Positions 46,158-55,700 of a stretch of 64,000 nucleotides of DNA are shown piece by piece; positions within the stretch are counted from its first letter, which is position 1, and each line of letters starts with the position of its first letter. Made by a program: the position numbers and the translations under genes. The notes below the pieces were generated by a model. That model did not search any database. It was not told the DNA's origin and saw nothing but the letters and a program-made list of their open reading frames with translations. This stretch comes from Diadema setosum (lineage: Eukaryota; Echinodermata; Echinoidea; Diadematoida; Diadematidae), in the NCBI RefSeq assembly GCF_964275005.1, contig NC_092701.1, positions 33,110,520-33,174,519 on the forward strand, read 5' to 3'.

Positions 46158-47462
46158 GAGTATATACAGTATATCATCAAGCATGTTATATAATGTATGT
46201 ATATATACTGATATCTTATAGTTTGTTGCTTATTAGTACAAAGGCAAACAGTTTCATCATTTCAGCAGTTAACTAAGGTGAGAAAGAAACCTTGCGAAAA
46301 AGAAATCATAAATTAATTGTAAAAGATAATGACACAACAAGGAGATGCTTATTCAAAAAAAAAATAAAGTTTGTAATATCACTAACCCGTGGAACGAATG
46401 ATTGTGATGATGAATATTTGCACACGTCCCTGTCGAATGAAATGAATGATAATGATAGAAGCTGATATTTGATTGTGTGGAGGGAGATGGGGGTGGGGTG
46501 GGGATAGGAGCTAGACAATCATGTAGGCAATATAAATTCGACCCAGGTTTCAAATCAAATTTCTCCGTAAGGTGGAACCTTGTGCATTACGTTGACATCA
46601 AGGACTCAAGATCATTTTCATCTACCATCTTCCTCCTCCTTGCAGAGGATTTAAGCACCAAAGGTTGGTATTTTTTACTTTTTAAACAGATTAATGATGT
46701 TTTCAAAGTAATTCCGGTCTCTATTGTGACTAAATGATTATCCATGACTATACTGGAGCCAAGATTTACAAGGCGTTATTTTATCAAAATGGGATAATTG
46801 TCACATTTTCATGTATTCTGCACTTGTTTATCTATGTAATATATTTCTTAAACTTGATTGTTTTACGGCATTTTATAAACGCTACTGCTTTCAAATTAGT
46901 ATTTTTCTTCGAAACTATATGAGTGACTTTATTAACACTCGCAATGCATTAGTTTGCGATGTAAAGGTACAACTGGGTCGTGTTCTCAGAAATCTAGAGC
47001 CGAAGATACTAGAAAATGAGTGATTGTTCTATGGCAAATGGGGTAAGATCTCGAAAATAGTAATGACAATAAAAACAAAAATCGTGTAATCATAGCTCTG
47101 CAGCATTAGCAGCATTATACTACATGGTATGTGTATGTGATAACTGGCAGCACGTAAAAGGCGAAAACTTTTTGCTAGAATGCTTACACTGTCGCACGTC
47201 ACCAGGCGTAGTAACTCTACTATGTAATGTACAGCTGGAGTGGAATTTCATGATTTTTGCTTCACAGCGCAAGTGAAGATAGAAATAGAAAGGTGGTAGC
47301 TGATATTACATTAATGTCATTATGCTAGGATCATCTTATCTATTATCTAGCGATCCACGTCCCACAAGCTTTGCTTTTTAGTGGATCACTATTTTCCATA
47401 AACGAATCTATTTTCCGCACGCCCTCGAAGTATATGGATATGCATTGTGCCTCCTAATTATT

Positions 47463-47636
47463 GTATATATATATATATATATATGTTGTTATATAATTTC
47501 TCTCGGATACTACATGAATCTTTTGTAAATGTTTGAACAATATTTTTTCATGACATGTTACTTTGTACTATGTTTTGATTTTCGTTGATTGGAAATAAAC
47601 TATGATTGAATTGAATTGAATTGAATTGAATTGAAT
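47463..47636 (+). repeat. LINE-like 3' end with (TTGAA)n tail
   Basis: A T-rich stretch with ATTGGAAATAAACTATGATT leads into five ATTGA/TTGAA repeats. This is a common 3' terminus of CR1/RTE-like non-LTR elements in invertebrates. No reverse transcriptase is present, so it would be a 5'-truncated copy. Confidence 0.45.
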
Positions 47637-48262
47637 ATTGTAGCAAATCAAAATGGTTATAGATTACAAATTCTTGTGTTGTGATTGAACTCGTGGGTGT
47701 ATTTTAAAATTCCAACGAAGTTTATTCATGTATATCCATATCAAAACATAGCATTTACAAAAATCGAAACACAATTGCTTTGGTATAATTTATACATTTT
47801 TGATAAATGGAGGGATCATAGAAAGCACACAAGAGGCTTGTTGGAAATGATGCCCCCACAGACAAGTTTGTCTTTTTATTTTCAATTTGTCACATACAGC
47901 TCAATGATGCATTTGAACTAAATACATACTTTAACTCCTTGCGTGCCACATCGATTCCCTGTCCATAGGTATGTGCGTGAAATTTGTGTGCATTTGATTC
48001 ATTGACATAGAAAGGTTTCAAATTAATCTATTGGATATATTGCATTGAACTGAACTCGGCACAAGGTGAGAAAGCTGTGAGTTAAACAGTCTCACCGTAA
48101 GTTCAACCGATGTCTCATCGATGTACAAATCTTTGTTGTCCCTAAAAGTCATTTTATGGTACTTTTCCTCCTTTAGACAAATTTCACTGGCAAACCTAGT
48201 GCACAATCCACGACGTACTGCTAGGATCAACCACTGTTTAATCTACTCCGGCACTGGAACGT

Positions 48263-49360
48263 ATGTCCACCAGAACTGCTGCCATGAGTTACAACGTATC
48301 AGAAGCTATTCAGGTAGGATCCCTTGCGTACGATTTCGATATGGCCAACTATGAATACTATAACATAGCGTCAAGCCCAAACCAGAAGCCCATCGCATGG
48401 TCCTGGAATTCGATGACCCTGTCATTGTTTGTGGTGTGCGAACTGATCACTTCCATCTTGGGAATCTTGGGCAATCTCTTGGTGGTCGCGGTCGTTTTTC
48501 AACGCCGATCTCGAAGCCGCTCGACTGACATCCTGGTCGGGAACCTGGCGATTGCCGACTTTCTAACGTGCGTATTTCTGCTGCCGTATCCGGAAATACT
48601 CACCGTTCCTGATTCGTGGCTGGGGTCACTCTACTGTAGGATCGTGCGGGGGCACTATCTAATGTGGACATCAGTGACAGCATCAATATACAGCCTTCTT
48701 GCTGTCACTGTCGATCGCTATTTCGCCATGGTGTATCCGATTCATTTCAAGCGATACGTGACCAGAACACTCGTCAACGTCGTCGTCGCATCTGTCTGGA
48801 CGGTCTCGAGTATGCTCATGGCGCCAATGCTAGTCATCAACAGAATGGACGTCGAGGGGGCTTGTGTGTTCACTTTCCCGTCCACTACGTTTCAAGCTGC
48901 CTTTGGCGTCTACATTTTCTCCATCCGAATCGCCATTCCAACCACCATTATGTTATTTACGCAGCTAGCCATCGTGAGAACGCTCCATCGCCAATCGGCC
49001 CGCTTCGAGAACACCACGGCATCGTTCCACGACGTCGCGCGCACTCGCATTCTCAAGCTTACTTTCACCATCGTATTACTGTACATCGTTTGCTGGTCGC
49101 CAAACCAGTTTGCGTTCCTCGCGTACAACCTCGGGCTCACCCAGGCTTCGTACGCCTACAGTCCTCTCAGCCGTGTGTTCATCGCTATTGCCTTCTGCAA
49201 CTCTTGCCTCAATCCTATCCTCTACACATTACGGCATCCCCAATTTCGAGATGCAGTCAGGGCGTACTTCAAGAGATCTACCGGCAGCCATGCACCAATC
49301 TTTGCAGAACCCAATCAGGCCGGCAAGCAAACGGCTAAGCGAGAGAACTCATCGGCCTAA
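48263..49360 (+). CDS. Rhodopsin-family (class A) GPCR, intronless
   Basis: A 365-residue open frame with seven hydrophobic segments. Motifs in order: GILGNLLVV (TM1 Asn), NLAIADFL (TM2 Asp), SLYCRIV (TM3 disulfide Cys), TVDRYFAMVYP (DRY), EGACVF (loop-2 Cys partner), LKLTFTIVLLYIVCWSPNQ (TM6 CWxP), NSCLNPILY (TM7 NPxxY), then a Lys/Arg tail. NVS near residue 11 is a likely N-glycosylation site. The first ATG has a poor context (C at -3); the ATG at 48284 has GCC before it and would give 358 residues, so that start may be the real one. The overall style resembles galanin/allatostatin-like peptide receptors, but the ligand cannot be assigned. It should couple to G proteins at the plasma membrane. 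Confidence 0.95.
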   Translation: MSTRTAAMSYNVSEAIQVGSLAYDFDMANYEYYNIASSPNQKPIAWSWNSMTLSLFVVCELITSILGILGNLLVVAVVFQRRSRSRSTDILVGNLAIADFLTCVFLLPYPEILTVPDSWLGSLYCRIVRGHYLMWTSVTASIYSLLAVTVDRYFAMVYPIHFKRYVTRTLVNVVVASVWTVSSMLMAPMLVINRMDVEGACVFTFPSTTFQAAFGVYIFSIRIAIPTTIMLFTQLAIVRTLHRQSARFENTTASFHDVARTRILKLTFTIVLLYIVCWSPNQFAFLAYNLGLTQASYAYSPLSRVFIAIAFCNSCLNPILYTLRHPQFRDAVRAYFKRSTGSHAPIFAEPNQAGKQTAKRENSSA

Positions 49361-49757
49361 AAGGTTTAGGACCCATGACGGTTGGACGAAGGTATCTTGA
49401 AATGTAAGAATCTTAATGGTTAGTCCGACTGTCAATGCATACAATGGTAATGCGTTCAGTGGTTCTGGTTATGAATGTGTACACTAACATAGCGCTTAAA
49501 AGTCATTTCTTCAAAGATTTCATTTGTCCACACGCTAACTCTGATATTGAATATTCTACTTTCAGTCATCCTTCATAAAATTTAGAGGAAACTTTTAGAG
49601 GAAAATTTAGAGGAAAATTTCAGAAACACTGAAATCTCAGTAAGCACATGGAATGGCTGGATGATTTGTTGAATGTTTGATATAAGCATTTATGTAAGAC
49701 TGCGCTCAGTTGATGTTACTCTGCGTGCTTTTTTTTTCTTAACCATTTTCTCGTTTA

Positions 49758-49763
49758 AATAAA
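49758..49763 (+). terminator. Candidate polyadenylation signal of the GPCR gene
   Basis: AATAAA about 400 bases after the GPCR stop codon, on the same strand. No downstream GT-rich element was examined in detail. Confidence 0.45.
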
Positions 49764-49857
49764 TACACATAAGGTTAAAAGACATGTTTGAAATATATTA
49801 CATATCTCACTTACACACCTTCACTTGGTACGTATTTAGGCCTATATATGTTTATAT

Positions 49858-49859
<2 letters not shown>

Positions 49860-49900
<41 letters not shown>
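49860..49900. repeat. (TA)n microsatellite
   Basis: Alternating AT tract downstream of the GPCR. Confidence 0.95.
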
Positions 49901-49901
<1 letters not shown>

Positions 49902-49999
49902 AGATATGAGAAAGGAAGGAGAAATCGGTGCGTAGATTTGACATCATTATTCCTCTTACTGTTCCTCCTTTTTGGAAAAGCGCAAGACTTGAAAAATTG

Positions 50000-50056
50000 G
50001 TCTCCGCCGGGGATCGAACCCGGGTCTTTGGCATGGAACGCCAACGCCACGGAGAC
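50000..50056 (-). repeat. D-armless tRNA-Gly(UCC)-like sequence
   Basis: On the minus strand: acceptor pairing GTCTCCG/CGGAGAC (7 of 7), anticodon stem TTGGC/GCCAA (5 of 5) with loop GTTCCAT (T33, anticodon TCC, A37), a four-base variable loop, and T-arm CCGGG-TTCGATC-CCCGG (5 of 5). Only five bases stand where the D-arm should be, giving 57 rather than about 72 bases. The B box is perfect, but the A box is lost. It is probably a SINE head or tRNA pseudogene rather than a nuclear tRNA gene. Confidence 0.7.
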
Positions 50057-50180
50057 GTCATAGCGATTCAGGCAGACCCAAGCTCGAATACCCGACGGAC
50101 CAACCTTTCAACTCTTTATGCGCACGCTCCTTTTTGGGGCAGAGAGTTATGAATAACAACCAGCCGCGTGCCTCAGCTGG

Positions 50181-50183
<3 letters not shown>

Positions 50184-50240
<57 letters not shown>
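50184..50240. repeat. (TA)n microsatellite
   Basis: Long AT tract about 130 bases from the tRNA-like sequence; it may mark the edge of the same inserted element. Confidence 0.9.
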
Positions 50241-50242
<2 letters not shown>

Positions 50243-50874
50243 CTTTTAGAGTTCGTGTCCAAAAGAAGTTCTACTATACTTAACTGTACTTACGATGGTA
50301 ATAAATGATACACGTATTATCAATATAAGCTACTGGTTTGCCGTTTTAAAAAAAAAAATCATACATGAAGCTGTCGATATTGTAGACATGGTGATATTGA
50401 AACAAATCATTTTAGTCATATTTACATGACAAAAAAAAAAAATCCACTACTTGTGTTAATGTAAAGTTATTGCATTTTAAGCCATGTACCCATGCGTTTC
50501 TTTTCAACCGATCGAAACCATAAAATGTAGTAATGTATATTCCGTCAGACAGTACCTGGACATTAAGGGTGTTCATTCACTGAATTAAAAATTTGTTTTT
50601 TCAATATCAATGAATGAATTAAACTATTAATTCAGATCGTCATATACTCATTACACTGGTGCTAATTATATGATATATTCGTCACGCAGTAATGTGATCA
50701 AGTCTTGAGTCCGTGTTTGTGTTCACACCTAGCTTAATGTATCATTGCAAGAGAATTGAGTCATGATTGTTCGGGTGTTAAGATGATGCTCCAAACTCAG
50801 GATGTTGCGGGATGTTTCGTGAGATACCAGCTTCTTTGGGGGTCATCCTATGAATTAACATCCACGATCCATTC

Positions 50875-51142
50875 GGCCTACGAGCTAGACATTGGTAAAA
50901 GTTCCAAGAGTCTTACACTCACGAGTTATACAGAAAACGAGCCAGATACCAAGGCCTATGATCTAGAAACTGGGGCTTTATTTGCTAGCTCGAAGGAGTA
51001 TTTTAACATGCCGAGCTCGTGGGCCTGTCGCCTAGCTCGTGAGCTGTATGACTCGTGACTGCATGACTTGTTGGTTGTTTTACTCTTAGGCAGGTATAAC
51101 TCGTGGGTGGACAGTCTAAGTCGTGGACGTCTAGCTCGTGAC
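50875..51142. repeat. Foldback element rich in ACGAG/CTCGT
   Basis: The left arm (ACGAGCTAGAC..., CACGAGTTATAC) is matched in inverted form by the right arm (GTATAACTCGTG, CTAGCTCGTGAC). CTCGTG or its complement recurs about ten times. Both arms are partly degraded. Confidence 0.55.
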
Positions 51143-52527
51143 GTGCACCCACTTCCAGTCACTATTCTCTATTTCTCTCAGCTATTATGAACTCAGTAAA
51201 AAAAAATCCCTTCTTTCATGAGTACATCTGAAATAAGTGTGACAACAGTACCTCTTTTTACATAATATACATAACAATTTATTCGTATTTACAAGGATCA
51301 AGTCGTGGAAAATAAGAGACACATTTACAAACGAGCTGCTACAGTGAAGTTGCAATTTCCAAATGATTACGTGTTTATTCATTTATCTATTTCAACTATA
51401 GAAAGAAATCTTGTGCAATTGCTAAATTTGTTTGATATATTGGGCATGTGTCATTGTGTGCTATCAACAATCTGGAATGTCAAGGATAAAAAATCCCGAA
51501 CGATACAAGGTTTTAGATATAATAAACTCTAAATTTCTTCAAATCAAACTGCTCCAGTATTACACATGTCAATGACTACTTCAGTGTTATTAAAAGTGTG
51601 TGCGATAAGTCAAGTGGTGATCGTAGACTTTAAACGTTTATGTTGTAGCTAAGACGCAATGCAAAAAAGCGCTGTAACACTACTCTTTATCCAGGGAAAT
51701 TGGCTAGTATATAATAGTTATATGATTATCTTATCGAGTTGTAATTTTGTTAAAAGACACCATGTATTTCATTTGTCTGTTTAGTATTTTTTTTTTTTTA
51801 CTTCAGAGGTAAGTGCTTTGCGCTTTCTCGACATTGTCATCTCAGGTTTATTCCGTCAGTTGTCTGTGGGAATTACATATTTTCATTTTACGTCCACGTG
51901 AAGGCTCTTTCAACACAAGCGGTCAAATCAATCGGAAACCATTGTCCCCATGATAACACTGCATCTAAGTGCGTACCACGCTTCTTCTGCTGATCAGCCA
52001 TAAACAGAATTTTCATGTGATCTTGTATGGAAGTATTCAAAGGTAGATTTTTGTCAGCAACTAATCGCTGCAACTGCGATAGTTTAGTCCTATATTGATG
52101 AGTACTGCTGTGGGTATCCATACGTTAATCAAATTTTACCGTTTGTCAATGAAGTAAGCCAGCATGGTCTCTTTTGATACCTTTCGTGTGTATCATCCTG
52201 ATATCCGCCAAACGTGATTTATGACAGGAGATCTATTTCATTAGGCTTAAAAATACTTTGATTAATTTCATTTTCCTGTCATGCAAAATTCTTATCAATT
52301 AGGGAATAACTAAAATGGTCCCGGTATGCTCATCATACATAACATTGCTATTAATCCCTAATTTTTCGTAGAGTTAATGCATGAATCACATCCCGTTCTG
52401 TTCTCCCGCCCGGCTTTGATAAAGTAGTCAGAGATTGCGTGCTGATGTCATTGGTCACGTGATCCTTACGACGTCACGAGGCTGGATTGACCGGTCCATC
52501 ACGTCCTCGGGGTCTAAACCAATCGTC

Positions 52528-52799
52528 TCAGAGCTTGGTCTTCTCTTCGGCCGTCAGAGCCTTGATCTTGTCATTGTAATGCTTGGACATGAGTACCATC
52601 GTGATGATGAGAAGGGCACCGAGCGCGCAGCTGACGGCGATCAGGGCAATCTTGAACGTTTCCGCCTCTTCCTCAGCAGCGTCGATGCGCTCCAGCACCT
52701 CGGTGTCGAAACGATCATCCCCGCCGTCGGGTCCCTCCGTTGGCTCGGGCTCCTCCGGCATCATCATCATCATGTCTTCTGTCATCGTCGACGCGTACG
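52528..52799 (-). CDS. Met-gene last exon: stalk, transmembrane helix, tail
   Basis: It starts AYASTMTEDMMMMMPEEPEP, an acidic stalk, then TFKIALIAVSCALGALLIIT MVLM (one TM helix) and SKHYNDKIKALTAEEKTKL before a TGA at 52528-52530. The acceptor has a long pyrimidine tract. The basic residues after the helix put the Met-rich modules outside the cell. Confidence 0.9.
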
Positions 52800-55700
52800 C
52801 TGGGAGGAAAAAAAAACAGGAAAAAGGATCCAAAAAAATTAGTAACTGCGTCTAAGATAATCTTGGAAAAAACCCACACACAAACAGCTTTTATTCCTAG
52901 CTAATATATAGCTAGGTTTACCTACACATTCAACTATTATGTATTCCTTGGTAACCAAGCTTGTCCCTGCCAAATAAATATAGAAGCCTTGTCCGAGTCA
53001 TCCCCAGCATACCACTGACTAACACTGACCAATACATGGCTTATCAGCTGTTATGGGTTATAATGGTGATCAACTTTCGATAGGATACGATATATATATA
53101 TATTTTATTTGACTCGATTATGCGATTCGATTCGATTTGCTTTTGTATATGCGCTTAGAAACATCTGTATTAAGCGCCTTATAAATGTATTGTATTATTA
53201 TTATTATTATATGAAAAACTACACATCGCCGTGCCTGGGTGTATGGTATGATTAAAAAGTAGGAAGAATCATAATGATTGAAGAGAGATAAATATTATGA
53301 TAAATTTCGAGTTGAAAACGCGTAAGAGACCATCATTTGGAGCTGTTACTTGTTATTGATGTTGGCCTCTGGAGACAAATAGTGATGATGATAATAACTA
53401 TATTTGTTTCTATTATCATTATCTTTTTTTTTATCTACAGCATTATCATATTCTTCACTATTGCTAGGATATCATTATCCCTGTATTTGATTTGATTTAT
53501 TGTTTTCATTTTTATTATCATCATCGTCTCTATCATCATTAAGAGTCTTACCTGGTATGAAAGTGTAGAAGGCCTTGAAACCGAGATCCTCGGAGGCATA
53601 GTCCGACTCGAATTTGAGGTGCAGATGTTGCCCGCTGGACCGGAAGACGTGAGGGATCATGGTCCCACAGAATGACTTGTCTCCAAGCTTTTCCCATCCA
53701 TCCTCGGTCTTGTCATAAATCTACAAATAGAGAGAGGGAGATGGGGATATAGCCACAAACTGTATACTAGCGAGGGTTTAACATTTCATAACGATCAGCG
53801 TGTAATATGTAGAAGTGTTGGCTTTTTTGACAGCACAATTATCAACACTTGTGATGGAGCACATAACTTCTCCGCGGCATTGTTTCTTGTCCTTCTCAAA
53901 CTCCTCTATGATAAAAATGAGGTAAGGAGAGACAAATGAGTACCATAGTGAATGAGCACAGTCATTGATAATTCGGTTTATTTTTTTTTTCATTTTTTTT
54001 TTCATCCATCACGCTTGTACACCCACTGGCCACTTACCGTGAGACTGTCGTGCATACACTGCGATTGCCACTGAGTGCGGAAGCGCAGCATGTAGACCGC
54101 CACATTGTGTCCCGGGGGCGCCACGAGGTAGTGGTTGCACGCCACGTTGCTCGGGTAGTTCATCGGGAACATTGGGGAAGAGATGTGGCCAGGTCCGCTG
54201 GTTATGGTCTCGTCACAGGAATAGCCTGCAGAGAAATTATTATGTTTTTTTTTTTTAATACCGTTGACTATAATTAAAAGGGGAAAATGTATGATATACA
54301 TCTTTTTATATAAGACGTAATGTTCATATTGATCTGATGGAGGAGAAATAAAAAGATAGTTGGTATCATTCAACCTAGATTACTGATTTCGATATCATGT
54401 TTCCTTCTTTTAAATTGCTGCGTGTCCGCCTAGAGGGGAAATTATGTATCACCTACACCTTTCATATACAGCAATCACTCAATTGTAACTCTTATATAGA
54501 TTCTAATCCACGCTCATTAAGTTTCAATAATATTTGACATCGTATTTGTCATCAATCTTTCTATGCTTTGATGGATGGAGGAATTGTTGGACGAAGTACC
54601 CTCTGCATGATTTGGACCCTTCTTGCGCCAAGATCTTCATCTGACTGACAGATCAGCCTTGGTCGTCAAGATAAATGTAGGTCTTATTATATGTATACGA
54701 CAACACATGACTTGCCGCGATGGGGATTTTGCTCGAGACGGTATATTAAAATACGAATCTCTTTCGGCAGTTCGGCGGTGTAAATTTACGTTGCTTTAAA
54801 AAGACCAGTGCGGCTATACACACGTACACATGGCCCCCCCAAAAAAACACCAAAAAAAAAAACACCAAAAAAACCCAAAAAACACCATAGACTATTCTCT
54901 TTAGCATGAATGATTTTCTTTATGAAACACTTTTCATTGTTCTAATGCTTCTTTTATCACCACAACAAGGCGTAGACAAACATGCATCGCAATTCATCCC
55001 TCATTGAAAAGACCTCATTGCATATCCTGATATTCTTAAGGATGGGATTTCACCATGAAATTCACAAAATTTCATTTTTTTCATGTTTTTTTTTTATATT
55101 TGGTCAATATAACTGACCGGATATCAGGCTTACCTGATCCATACTCCATGACGACACCCAGGTACTGTGCCTTGGTGGAGTACTGGTCGATGAGGGCGTG
55201 CGAGCCTTCCACAGCCACTACTGATTCCTTTTGAAGCTCGCTGAGACAGTGCGCTACTCCTCGTCCTTCTTTCGACTTCAACTTCATGAGAGCCTTCTTC
55301 AGTTTGGCCATCAGGTACGCCTTCATCTCCATGGTAATCTCCTCACCTCCCATGCCCTGGTCGTCCTCCATCTCGTCATCACCTTCCATCATCCCTCCTT
55401 CTTCCATCATGGCCTCCATCATCATTCCCAATTCTCCGCCCATCATCCTTTCCATCATCTCACCCATCATCTCGCCCATCATTCCTTCACCCATCATCAT
55501 CTCGGACATCATCATCATATCATTATCCGTTCCCATGTAGCCTTCCTCCATTTCTTCCTCCCCACCCATCCCGCCAGCCATATCTTCGCCCATCATCCCT
55601 GGCTGTGACTCTTCCATGCCCTTCATGCTCTTCAACTTGTGCAAAATGTCCAGTATAGCTGGAGGCAACATTGACAAGACGTATTCCTCAAGCTTTTCTC

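Larger units (their letters stand above)
40000..48262. other. Intergenic region between the MAM/LDLa gene and the GPCR
   Basis: No supported gene. The first few hundred bases should contain the promoter and 5' UTR of the minus-strand MAM/LDLa gene; the last few hundred should contain those of the GPCR. It holds a G-rich run (41131-41166), two foldback elements (42146-42530, 45279-45562), a minisatellite-like stretch (43438-43565), a (TA)n tract (46097-46154) and a LINE-like 3' tail (47463-47636). A near-perfect 28-base palindrome, TTTTGGTGGCCCGATTGGGC followed by TACCAAAA, lies near 41908-41935. Confidence 0.6.
49361..52527. other. Intergenic region between the GPCR and the Met-rich gene
   Basis: Holds the GPCR 3' UTR on the left and presumably the 3' UTR of the minus-strand Met-rich gene on the right (minus-strand AATAAA near 51847-51852). 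Repeats are listed separately. A 77-codon minus-strand open frame at 51888-52121 has no recognisable domain and is not called as a gene. Confidence 0.55.

Noticed and set aside
48664-49338. A 224-codon plus-strand frame inside the GPCR
   Set aside because: Frame-shifted shadow of the GPCR with no domain; the GPCR frame carries all seven helices.
50000-50056. A functional nuclear tRNA-Gly gene
   Set aside because: The D-arm and the A box of the internal promoter are missing, so ordinary Pol III expression as a tRNA is unlikely; listed as a tRNA-like repeat.
51888-52121. A 77-codon minus-strand open frame downstream of the Met-rich gene
   Set aside because: No recognisable domain, no splice support, and it lies where the 3' UTR is expected. 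Kept only as a note.
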